Assembly: GCF_000001735.4 (NCBI RefSeq)
Contig: NC_003074.8
Coordinates: forward strand, 19,971,261-20,035,260
Source of the DNA: Arabidopsis thaliana
Taxonomy: Eukaryota > Streptophyta > Magnoliopsida > Brassicales > Brassicaceae
Direction of reading: 5' to 3'
Length of the DNA stretch: 64,000 nucleotides
Positions within the stretch are counted from its first letter, which is position 1. The number at the start of each line of letters is the position of its first letter. Shown here one piece after another: positions 36,761 to 50,069 of this stretch. The translations under genes and the position numbers were made by a program. The notes under the pieces were generated by a model. It did no database searches, had not been told where the DNA came from, and saw only the letters and a program-made list of their open reading frames with translations.

Positions 36761-39700
36761 GATCTCTGCTCGACTCTAGTTTTCAGGTTTTTGATTGTTG
36801 TTAAATGTTGATGACATCATTATTGATCCAGAAAAGAGCGCGATGCAGTCTGTATAGTTCCAGTTCCTTGTTTCTCAAGCAATCCGATGTTTGTGTAGTA
36901 GTGGCTTTTAGGGATTTCACAATTTGACAAAGGATAACATGACTAAAAACAGAAACATAACCATTTTAGGTTAACATCAAACGTTCGCTTAGCTATACAA
37001 TCAACTGCCCAATTGGGACGATGACTTTTTTCTGTTTATTCTAGTCATAAATTCATCCCAAATCAGAATTTATTAGTGTACGTGTTTTTTTGGTTTGTCT
37101 ATAATTATGAAACCGCCTACAAAGATCTTAATCTCACCGTCTAAATTTTAGTTAACAATCCAAACCTATATATACAAAAAGAGATAGTTAGGGGGTGAAG
37201 TTTGAACAAACAGAAACAATAGGGGTGAAAAATGGGAAGAAAATGAAAATGAGAATGAGAAAGGAGGTGGGAAAGAGGGAACGTGGAGTATGTCGGTAAG
37301 GAATGTGGTCAAAGGCACATACCATGTGGGCTCACATGTTTCACTATACTTTGTCATCCAAAATCTCTCTGTCTCTTTCACGTTTTTTCGGTGCTCGTAC
37401 AATTTTTAGTTAGTCCCTAAAATCCATCTAGCCAAATGTGTATTCTCGGATATTTTGACTACCTTCATGATATAAAAGTAATCCGATTCTAATTTAGAAG
37501 TTCTAACCGTTTCGTATGTTACTAATTGAATTTGAAATGAAGTCGTAACCGATACCGATGTTTATTAATGTATGTGTGACAACTTCAAAATACAACATGC
37601 TAATTGAATATATTCAAAAAAACAAATGTAGGATAGAACATGCTAAATGATAGTCCAACATATCACTTGTGTTTACAAATACTCTGATATTTTGGTAATA
37701 TAGATCACTAGAAATGTTATAAAATTCTCTTAATAGCTTTTCTAGTTACTCTACCGATCGAATAATATTTCGGACCCACTGCTTGAATGCATATATATTT
37801 GAATTTGATAAAGTTGTCTTCTTTCTGTTGTAGGTGGATAGTGTTTCTTAGGTTTCGGTGTCACATTCTCAAAGATTATGTGGCGCTTGACAATTGGCTT
37901 GAAGATACAAACACACTGACATAGAGATGTATATAATAAACATGTATGGTTGGTATGCATGCAATGATAATGATCGTTAATTAATTGTTCTATGTTTCAC
38001 AAACGAGTGATTTCATTTTCATGAGTCATGATGCCCTTTCTTTTTGGCTGGAAAATATTTTTCTTTCTTTTTCACTTTTTCTTTGTGGAATTCTTCTAAT
38101 TATTGTTGTAGTATTCGAGTGATTATGATAAAGAGGGTCCTTTGGTGTGTCATATATGGGTAGTAAAATCATTAATTCAAAATGCAGAAAGAAAAAGACA
38201 TTATCATTATAACAACTGTCTGGATATGGTGTTGTTTTATGAAGTTCTTGATTTTCAACCTTTATTATCACCACTTTAATTAATGAGCTATATTTATCAC
38301 TCACGTTTGGACAAAGCATGGCCATGGGGGCTCTACATATATCAGAGACCAATCGAACTTAAGAAGTTTAACGTGGAAAAGTTATTTAACGGCCACTTTA
38401 CCCACACACACATGCAGTAATAAGGTCGAGATATTGTGGCCTCAAGACAATTTTCAATTATGTGTTTTTGTTCAAACTATATATACGTCCTTTTCAAAAA
38501 AACATCTTAAATCATTTCCAAAATTCAGAAATGAAGATTACGTGTATATGTAAAACATTTCTTCACGAAAACGACAACTTTTGAATCAGTGAAAGTTGTT
38601 CGCAACAATAATGGAACCAAGTTCATGTATATGAATATATTTTTTCTTCGTAAAAAGTTGTTCATGAGATTTGATATATATGTATGAACCAAGTTCACAT
38701 GTAAATATGTAATATATATGCTCTTCATATCATATACATCTCCAAGGTTTGATCATTTGCAAGTTTGGTGGGTATTTTGCTTGATCTACAATCAGAATCA
38801 GGATGGAGATCTTCTTTATATTCGTTAGCCCAAACAATGTTAGACACAACAACAATGTCTTTTTTGAGATCGTACATATTAAATTATAGTGCTTGAAGAG
38901 AACGGAAAGAATATATATAATGTCAGCCATTAGAGTTTTTAGTTCATCGTTATACATCCGTTAATCGTTTGCTCAACAACCTTAACATATATATGCTTTT
39001 ATAATAGACACTACTTTTATAAAAATCTATTTTCATAAAAAAGTCTCAATTTTTAGGACAAGAATAGCACTATGCAACTTAATAATAGGTGAGTTTTCCT
39101 AGTTGAAATATTTAATATAAGATTTGTGATATTTTTAATTTCATTACAAAGTATGAATTCATAACTTCATAATACTCCAAAAGTCAGCCAGAAATATAAT
39201 AATTATAAAATCAATCGCCAACAACAAATGGTCTAATGATGAAGTTCACGCGGTTTCAACTTTCAAACATGAAAAAAGTGTTTCTGCTTTTTAAGCCTTA
39301 TTTCAACGGTTAAATAGTAAAAGAGCTTCACTATTACAATTTCACCCTATGGTTTGATTTTAGCTCTTTTATAAAATAATTTTTTTCTCATGTCTAACAT
39401 TTTTTCTTCATTTTTAAGCTTGTAATTCAATAAAACTCGAAAAGTATACAATAAGGAAAAAGGACTTCTTGGGGTTAAAATCCCGCTAGCTTAGTTTTTG
39501 GGGGTTAAAGTTCCGCCGGCTTTAGTATTTTACCATGTATTCCTCCCTTGTATTTCACCTTTGGATCAATCTTATGAATTATTCAGAGGAAAAAGAAAAA
39601 AAAAAAAAAGAATTTAAAAATTGCCAAAGTTTTGTGGAAAAACAACTTTCGGATAAAAAACATTTAAATATTAATTTAGAAAAGAAAAAAACAATTCTCT

Positions 39701-39901
39701 TTGTAGAGGGAAGTCTGAAAACGCCGAGAAGAAGACGAAGAAGAAGAAGAAGAAGAAAGCTTGAGACTTTCTCTCTGTGTGCAATTTCGAAATCGATAAA
39801 GACTTCAACTTTCGGTTCTAACAATGACAATTTCCGTATAGTTTGATTTTGTCCACCTCTTTCACCGATTACCTGATTTCATCGCTGGCGTTAGTCATCA
39901 A
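36761..39901. other. Intergenic region
   Basis: About 3.1 kb. A purine-rich run lies at about 37200-37285. The BSK6 leader lies at the right end and includes a GAA microsatellite (39727-39758). No coding signal that resembles a protein family. Confidence 0.55.
39727..39758. repeat. (GAA)n microsatellite in BSK6 leader
   Basis: GAAGAAGAC followed by seven or more GAA units, about 145-175 bases before the BSK6 ATG. It may mark the transcribed leader; length is probably polymorphic. Confidence 0.85.
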
Positions 39902-42230
<2,329 letters not shown>

Positions 42231-42771
42231 TAAAATAGCGTTTTCAAAAGCTTTTGTATATGCTTTATTTTGTTTCCTTTCTCTCTATTTCCATCTATAT
42301 GCGCATACATACACATATGCGGGTGTATTTATTATATATGTGCATATACTTTTGATGCCTTGTTTGTTGTATTTATTTTTTAGTATGCCTCATGGGAAGA
42401 TCTCTTTTATTATTATTGAAATCATAAGTGATGAGAAAGAAAAAACAAATTGAATCCTCCCAAAATTATATGAAGTATGAAAATATGAACCAATAAATTT
42501 GAAATATGCGATTGCACTTGGCATACGTATATTTATTTAACGAACAAGACAACACACTGGTATACGAAGTTGTTATTATACAGTGAAATGTTGATTAAGA
42601 AACATAAACAAAAATCAAGCTCACTCTGTATCCTTCTTCTTTCATATGAATCAATTGATGATATCCGTATCAAATCATAGAAAATGTAAGATACGGTCCA
42701 TTATATATGGATCATCATCAATCGAAAATATAAATATAAAGTATTAAACACATGTGGAATTAATGAACATT
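42231..42771. other. Convergent 3' intergenic region
   Basis: About 540 bases between the BSK6 and PAR1-type stops; it holds both 3' UTRs. Nothing else seen. Confidence 0.6.
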
Positions 42772-44039
42772 TTACATAGAAGCCGGAGCTAGAGCAGGAG
42801 ATGAGACTTCTTCGGAGGTGGGGCCTGGTGCAATTTCGGAGACAGGGCCTGGTGCGGCGCCGGAGCTGATGAATTCCATCATCGAACGCTGGGGATTCAT
42901 CCGTTGAGCATCACATAGATCAGGTAAAAATGCACCTGCGTGTAGTCAATATTGGTACGTTACGTCACTTTTACAATTTTGCATCATTTATTTACGACCA
43001 ACGTACACTATTACATTAAAAAAATAATTGTGTTAAGTGAAACATAACCATCTATAGCTCCTACCGAAATTCCTTGCTTTGAAGATACGAAATACCGAAA
43101 AAAACATGAAAGTGAGTTTCGTGTGTAAGAAACACGAGGAATCTACGAAAACAGACAAATATTCGATTCTTACTTCATTAATAAGCCATGATAAAGATCA
43201 TAATTTACACACTTTTTACTTTTCTAGTTACGGCCATTCCTTGAAAAACGTTCTTATTTTGGTACTACATTATTTTCACTTATTAGAAAATAAGAATGAA
43301 TTTCGTAACAAAACTTGTGGCAAATAAACTATAATTAAATCTTCTACCAAAATTTCTTTTCAACAAATAATCTCTATCATTTGACAAGTTTGGCCATGTA
43401 TGCATGAGTTATTATGTATGGTACCTTCACCGGCGGCGAGGTTGAAATAGAGATCAAGAATGTTAGGGCAATAGTCCAAGCAAGCGGATGAGCAAAGCTT
43501 AGCGGCGAAACCTGCCTCCATCAAGGAGTCTGACGAGATCCCTACGGTTTTCCGATCAACCCCACAAGCGGAAACGCACTCGTCGGTCTCCACGTGGTTT
43601 ACAATCCCTTCCACGTCCACTGCGGAAGTGCGGCAAGTGAATTCTCCGGCGACATTAGCCGTCTCCAATATACATCTTTTCCCGGAAGCGGATATTGAGA
43701 ACGAGCACATATTTGTTGGCAGATTCTCGCAAACAATGTTTTCCCCTACAATTTATAGAAGAGAAAGAAAAAAATACAATAAGAATCTTAAAAATCAAAG
43801 ATTCGTATGAGAATTAACGCTTTCTTTTTTCCTATGGTTGATCTTATATCTTTCGTGTAATTGGTCAAACTATGAAAATCTAGGGTTCTTCCTATGCTGA
43901 TCTAAAGACTGATGAAGATTTTCAATCCAAGACGTTTTGATGAATGTAAAATATGAATATGTTTGTACGTACCTATAGCCGCATGGAGAAGACTTGAGAG
44001 AATGAGAAAGATTGGCAATTTGAGGGAAGAAAAAGACAT
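42772..44039 (-). CDS. PAR1-type secreted cysteine-rich protein
   Basis: Three exons: 44039-43973, 43745-43425 and 42935-42772, giving 183 codons plus stop. The first 23 residues are a signal peptide (LPIFLILSSLLHAAIG), so the protein is secreted or wall-associated. The middle domain (about 23-130) is the PAR1 domain, with a regular cysteine pattern: VCENLP, NMCSFS, KRCILE, FTCRT, DECVSACGV, LCSSACLDYCPNILDLYFNLAAGEG, LCDAQR. PAR1 was first described as a photoassimilate-responsive protein in tobacco; its biochemical role is unknown. The C-terminal tail carries Ala-Pro/Ser-Pro dipeptides (GAAPGPVSEIAPGP, SSPALAPASM) that resemble arabinogalactan glycomodules, which is unusual and suggests O-glycosylation (inference). 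Both introns fall in phase 1. At3g54040 by position. Confidence 0.92.
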
Positions 44040-45690
44040 TGTTTCTGCGTTTTTCTTTTCTCTCTTCTCCTCTGTCTCCTTTTCTTGATTTGTAGGGGTT
44101 AAAGATTTTGAACCTCGAGATGTTTTCAAGGAAAAATGTAATATAGAGAGAACGTGGAAATAGGACGCGTATATGTTGAAGGGATGTTGTGGGGTGTGTG
44201 TGTACATATATACAAGAATGATTTGTTAAAAATATTTGAAAAAAGAATGATTTGTATTTACTATTTAATTTTTTTGCTTTATGACATTCTCTATCTATGG
44301 TGTTACTATAATAGTAAGAATTGTATTTTCTTTTGTCAACAGTAAAGATTACATTTTGTATAGTAATTGCAAAAAAAAATTCTTGTGTTCTGTAATTTTT
44401 CTATTTTAATGTCTTTGTAATCTAATTGATATTTATATGCATATTTTGTGGAAATCACAAAAAAGTCATCAACTTGGACGTGGGATTCCAAAAAATTCTC
44501 ATTTTGTTAATAAAATAAACCTAATTCTAGTGTGTTCAAAGGTTGACAAAAATTTGCATACGAAAGATGATTTATATATTGTCGAGTTGCTGCTATGGTT
44601 AATCAACGATTCAATGAACTAGAGCTTTTTAATCCAGATTAAAATACTTTAAATGATATTAACATGAGTCATTATGTATTTTCAAACTTTTTTTTATTTA
44701 CTTTTTTTTACTATTCAGAGCTTATTAGTATTTTGGTCACAGGAGACTTTTGCTCAGATTCTTTGAAATCGTCTACATGATACTACTTAATTAATCTTTT
44801 AATGTTTGGTCAAACGTAATCAAAAGTTTTAGATATATTGTAAAAGATTTAGTTGGATTATCTTTTTCATTATATTATTAGACTTTTCGGGTGAGGGTGT
44901 TACTTGGAAACAAAGCGACGTGCTTACAATACATGTCTTCACGTCCGTATTTGTCTCAACGCGTTACTATTATTGTTTTTACACACGAGCTCTATGACTT
45001 GTTGTACTTCAAAATTATACAAATTGGTATAGTTTCGGTTGAACTAGTAACTTGGAAACTCAAGAAATTCATCCTAAATACATTATATCTGACAAGTCTA
45101 ATTATAAATCAGTAATAAATAAAAAAAGTCAGATTAACATCTGCCACTAGCTGGTTATCTAACTTCTAACGTAAACGAATAACTAATGTTTTGATGCAGA
45201 GCACATCAGCCAGAATAATAAATTTCCTAGTGGTGTAGTACATGCATTTCATCGATCAAAAGCCAACATTCTTTGACTTTTTTCTAGGATTGCATTCATC
45301 AATTCTACAATGTACTTGTTTTTAATTCTAGAGCAAGAAACTTATCCAACACCTACTTGTAGGAAGCTGGTCAATTTCTTCGGTTTAGTTTGGTTTATAC
45401 TTTATATGGCCAATTTCCTTTGGGTTTGCTTAAAACAAAAATTTACATCAGGCCCAACTCTTTATTATCTTTGACCTGCCATTAACAAAACAAAACTGGC
45501 CTATGCTTAATGGCTTAATGCTTATCTTTTTGTTTAGGTCCGTAAGAGCAAAGCCACGTGTCATAACACAAGATAAGTGGAACCCACATGAATCGAATCC
45601 TTCGTCCACCTCACAATCCGAATATCCGATCCTCTCTCCCTCCTCCAAAACCAAACCTTCCAAAGTTTTTTTCAAAACAACACAGAAAAA
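44040..45690. other. Intergenic region between divergent genes
   Basis: About 1.65 kb, shared promoter space of the PAR1-type gene (leftward) and chloroplast FBPase (rightward). The light-regulation motifs near FBPase are listed separately. No coding signal. Confidence 0.6.
45555..45577 (+). promoter_or_regulatory. G-box plus I-box module upstream of chloroplast FBPase
   Basis: CACGTG at 45555-45560 (within GCCACGTGTC) and GATAAG at 45572-45577, 11 bases apart and about 115-135 bases before the FBPase ATG. This G-box/I-box pairing is the classical light-responsive module of photosynthesis gene promoters; its function here is inferred from that precedent. Confidence 0.65.
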
Positions 45691-47267
45691 ATGGCAGCAA
45701 CCGCCGCAACAACGACGTCGTCTCACCTTCTTCTCTCAAGCTCACGTCACGTGGCATCATCATCCCAGCCTTCAATCCTTTCACCGAGATCTCTCTTCTC
45801 CAACAACGGGAAACGAGCACCAACTGGAGTGAGGAACCATCAGTATGCGAGTGGAGTGAGGTGTATGGCCGTAGCGGCGGATGCTGCTGAGACGAAAACG
45901 GCGGCGAGGAAGAAGAGTGGATACGAACTTCAAACGTTGACGGGCTGGTTGCTGAGACAAGAGATGAAAGGAGAGATAGATGCAGAGCTGACGATAGTGA
46001 TGTCGAGTATATCATTGGCTTGTAAGCAGATCGCTTCACTTGTTCAACGTGCCGGAATCTCTAACCTGACCGGAGTTCAAGGCGCCGTTAATATTCAGGG
46101 AGAGGATCAGAAGAAGCTTGACGTCATCTCTAATGAGGTCTCATTCTTTTTACACATGCTCTGCTTTTGTTGGTTGAATTTGTGATAAATTAGTGTAGAC
46201 CACATAGTTGATTCATGGGAATGGGTGGATGTATAATAAAGATTGAGTGGTGGTGAGTGCAGGTGTTTTCCAACTGTTTGAGATCAAGTGGAAGAACGGG
46301 AATCATAGCCTCGGAGGAAGAGGACGTGCCAGTTGCGGTGGAGGAGAGTTACTCCGGCAACTACGTCGTCGTGTTTGACCCTCTTGATGGTTCCTCCAAC
46401 ATTGACGCTGCCGTCTCTACTGGTTCTATCTTCGGTATCTATAGCCCCAATGACGAATGCATTGTCGACGACTCCGACGATATCTCAGCTGTATACTACT
46501 CTTCCTTCCACTTCCATATATCTTTAGGAGATAGAGATCCTACAATGTAAATTAGGTGACCTTTTGGCTTATAATGTTGTTGCAGCTTGGGTCAGAAGAA
46601 CAAAGGTGTATAGTAAACGTGTGCCAGCCAGGGAACAACTTGTTAGCAGCCGGCTACTGTATGTACTCGAGCTCGGTCATCTTCGTTCTTACTCTAGGCA
46701 AAGGCGTTTTCTCCTTCACGCTCGATCCAATGTACGGTGAGTTTGTCCTCACGCAAGAAAACATTGAGATCCCCAAAGCCGGGAGAATCTACTCTTTCAA
46801 CGAAGGGAATTACCAGATGTGGGACGATAAACTAAAGAAGTACATTGATGATCTTAAGGACCCTGGTCCAACTGGGAAGCCTTACTCCGCAAGGTACATT
46901 GGAAGTTTGGTTGGAGATTTTCACAGGACTTTATTGTATGGTGGGATTTACGGGTACCCTCGTGACGCAAAGAGCAAAAATGGAAAACTTAGGCTGTTGT
47001 ATGAGTGTGCACCAATGAGTTTCATTGTTGAACAAGCTGGAGGGAAAGGTTCTGATGGACATTCGAGAGTACTAGATATCCAACCGACTGAGGTAACTCA
47101 AACTAAAATTAGACTAGTTTCACTCTCTACTGCTAAGTTTACATCTAAAATTGGTGTCATCAGACTAATTCTTATGTTTGGAATACTTGACACAGATACA
47201 TCAGAGGGTTCCTCTATACATTGGAAGCACAGAGGAAGTAGAGAAGCTGGAGAAGTACTTGGCTTGA
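45691..47267 (+). CDS. HCEF1: Chloroplast fructose-1,6-bisphosphatase (redox-regulated)
   Basis: Calvin-cycle enzyme that hydrolyses fructose-1,6-bisphosphate to fructose-6-phosphate in the stroma. Four exons (45691-46137, 46263-46490, 46586-47092, 47196-47267) give 417 codons plus stop. The first 55-60 residues are a Ser/Thr/Ala-rich transit peptide. The metal- and phosphate-binding signature is present as [20 protein letters not shown], and the substrate loop as [23 protein letters not shown]. The plastid-specific regulatory loop is present, with Cys215, Cys233 and Cys238 in the same 20/5 spacing as the thioredoxin-f-regulated cysteines of pea FBPase. This identifies the chloroplast form and not the cytosolic one. 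Loss of this gene in Arabidopsis gives the high cyclic electron flow phenotype, hence HCEF1 (also CFBP1, At3g54050). A G-box/I-box pair lies just upstream. Confidence 0.98.
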
Positions 47268-47641
47268 GTCATGTACTAAACATAAGCCATTTAATTTCTA
47301 TTGTAAGCCAGTTTCTGACTACATGGTATATGCAAATAGATGCATAATGGTGAAAGTCCTATTTTGTTGTCAATATCAATATAGAGAAGAAATCAGCTGT
47401 TAAAACTATAGACCAAGAAACCAAGTTTAATTAAAACTATAGACCAAAAAACCAAGTTTAATTTATACACCTACATGTAATACTAGTTAATTATAAGCTA
47501 CGTTATGGGATAGCCTTTTCATATTTCACAGATCATTACAAGAATAAGCACTAGCAGCATAGTAAGGAGAAAACAGAGGATCTTGCATTGGTGGTCTTGG
47601 AGTCAATCATAGTCTTCAAAATCAGTCAATTGTCTGTCATG
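47268..47641. other. Convergent 3' region with 31-bp tandem repeat
   Basis: Spacer of 374 bases between the FBPase stop and the LisH-protein stop. It contains a 31-base unit repeated twice at 47401-47462 with one mismatch. Confidence 0.7.
47401..47462. repeat. 31-bp tandem duplication
   Basis: Two adjacent units (47401-47431, 47432-47462) starting TAAAACTATAGACCAA, differing by a single G/A. Located about 135 bases after the FBPase stop, probably in or near its 3' UTR. Confidence 0.9.
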
Positions 47642-49566
47642 TCACTCTTTGCTTTCAAATCTTGTCTGTGTTAAGAGAAGAATGGCTCGAGTTAGAGAGA
47701 GGATCAATACATCTTGAAATCTAGAATATGATACACAAATGAAGCATCAAGAATGAGAATGAGTGAAAGGGGAAAATGTATATCTATAATCAAATGCAGA
47801 ACAGAAAATACTCACTTGAATCACATCAGTCACGGTTGATGTATATTCCAAAAAGGGCTGGTCAGACTCGAGATTACAATCCCCTGATTCAGGAGACGAC
47901 CTGTGATTTAGTATAGCGTATGATCAGACATCAAGAGGTAATAATAGCTATTTACAAAAACTGATCCTACAAAACTAAAGTACATACCCTGAAACAGTTT
48001 GAGTGGGTTGATTTGGGGTCAGTGACAAGCAATGATTTGCACTTCCTTCACAACCAAGATCGAAATCAACTAGTAGCTCCGAGAAATCCAGATTAGAAAA
48101 GTCCATGTCAAACAAATCAACTTCTGGCTCAGACCCAGATGGAGAAGTTGAAACTAAATCTGCAGTGGCAGGTGCCTCTAAGCACGTTTCTGTGTCAGTG
48201 TCATCAAAGTTGAGCTTTCCTTTCACATGGTCTCTCTTATTTGACATCTTCAGGTTAGACTTGACCGGTGAAGAAAAAGAAATAAGATGGCTTCTTTCCA
48301 CTGAATAAGAAGTAATTTGCTTGAGAGGGCTGATTGTGAATCTCTCCTTTGTAACAATTGTGCAGTTTGTATTTGTAGGAGTAACTTCTTTCTGGGAACT
48401 GTTGGACTTATCACTCCCAGAAGAAGCATGTTTTTGTGGTGTCCTAAAGCATGTTGAACTAGTAGGAACAGACGAATCAGCCTTATTGAACAAACACTTC
48501 ACCACACTTGACCCATTACCAATCAACTCATTACTTGCAGAGTTTTTAGCCACTGCTAGTGTTTCAGATGTGAAATTGTTAGCTGCTTTATCAGCTTGTG
48601 GCAACTTATTAGTCCCTGGTCCAAGGAAAAAAAAAAGTCACAATATTAGTTTAAGAGCTACATCAAATGTAATAAACATGTAGGCACAGAAACATACCAG
48701 TTGCTCTAGTGATCCTTGATTTCCTAGATACCGGAGGAGCTGTTACAGAAACTTCAGGACCTTTTCGTTTCCCAGTTATAGACTGACTCGTCGAAGGTGT
48801 GGAAAAATTCCCAAAATCTACTCTTTTGTTACCAAGCAATGATACTGACATACCATTTAGTGTGTTGTACTGAGATAAGCCTGAAAAATAAGAGCACTGC
48901 TCTTTTAGTTCTCAAGTGACAGATTTGGATTCTAATAAGCCTAATATGTGCACTAAGATCTAAGAAGCAAACAAGAGCTAGAGCTACTTCAATCAATAAT
49001 GTGGAGAACCAACCTAATCATTCCAATTTAGAACAGCTTAAAAACAACAAAATCTCCAAACCTGAAGAAGAGATACTGTGATTTTTCTGTTGAGAAGTTG
49101 GAGCTGAAGCCGGAGGAGGAGCGGTGAGGCTAGCGTTGTAAGTATTCATCACATTTTCCATCCCCTGCAACAGATTTTGAACCCTAATTTTCTCTTGATC
49201 CAATTTCAGTTTCTCTTGATCCAGACTCACTTTCTGCTTCTTTAGAGATACGTAATGGTTCAACATAGCATCAAGAGTCATCAAACTATTCGGAACCTGC
49301 GAATGAATCCCCAAAAAAACAAAAATGTAAGAAAAACAATCAAAACCCATAGATAGTTTTCAATTGACTAAACAAGCAATTCGAATACATACATTGCGAA
49401 TTGGGGAATCAGAGATGAGAGAAGAAGCTTCAGATCTAAAGAGGGCTCGAGTTTCTGAGAATCGATTGTCGTGGAGATAGCGATCGACGATAAAAGCAAC
49501 TTGCGTTGGGGTAACTTCACCTTTGCCGATGAGATTCGATCCTTTAGATCTGCTCGATTTCCCCAT
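47642..49566 (-). CDS. LisH-domain protein of unknown function
   Basis: Six exons (49566-49393, 49296-49062, 48880-48698, 48615-47988, 47900-47816, 47665-47642) give 442 codons plus stop. Residues about 18-50 form a LisH dimerisation motif (TPTQVAFIVDRYLHDNRF, then SETRALFRSEAS). Exon 2 adds a heptad-rich coiled coil (LKKQKVSLDQEKLKLDQEK). The rest is low-complexity and Ser/Thr-rich, with possible phosphorylation sites (SPLKQ, SSPVK, TPQK) and an acidic Asp/Phe/Leu patch (DLFDMDFSNLDFSELLVDFD) that resembles a transcriptional activation region. Domain order suggests a self-associating nuclear regulator, but that is inference. The last exon carries only seven codons and is supported by matching phase and an ACACAG acceptor. 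It converges on FBPase. At3g54060 by position. Confidence 0.85.
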
Positions 49567-50069
49567 TGCTGTGTCTTCTGAATTAATCGAAAACCCTAAT
49601 TAACACGAATATGAAGCAAAGAGAGAGAGCGAAGTTGAAAAGACCTGAAGAATCTGAATAATGAATGGGTTTTAGTAAAATAAGCAGCGGGAGATTTTCA
49701 AAACATCCTTTGGAACGATGTCGTTTTCTTAAAATTTTGCCGGGATACTGTTTTCACCTGTTCGTGGCGGTAACTCTTGAAATTTTAAAAGACGAAACTC
49801 CAAATTTTTACCGTTAATCATTCGAATAGTAGGATTTCCTTCCAAACTAGTCGATCTCTTCTAGGTGAAGGATACATTGACGTTTAAAAAGAAATCTTAA
49901 GTAGATAAAAGTGTTCCATTGTGATTGTCAACAAACCAAATTATCAGATAGAAACAAAGAAACATGTATATTTAAAATTTACACAAAAATGAGGTTCAGT
50001 GAATAGAAAACAAATACACAAGATACAAATATCTATAGTACAATTCAGAGCGTTGAGGACTCTATATCT
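49567..50069. other. Intergenic region
   Basis: About 500 bases between the LisH-protein start and the ankyrin-protein stop, holding the short LisH-protein promoter. Nothing else seen. Confidence 0.6.

Noticed and set aside
37200..37285. Purine-rich strand as possible triplex-forming element
   Set aside because: Not a mirror repeat, and interrupted by pyrimidines; no support beyond composition.
45448..46039. Open minus-strand frames of 92 and 142 codons opposite FBPase exon 1
   Set aside because: Shadows of the transit-peptide coding region; no start context, domain or splice support.
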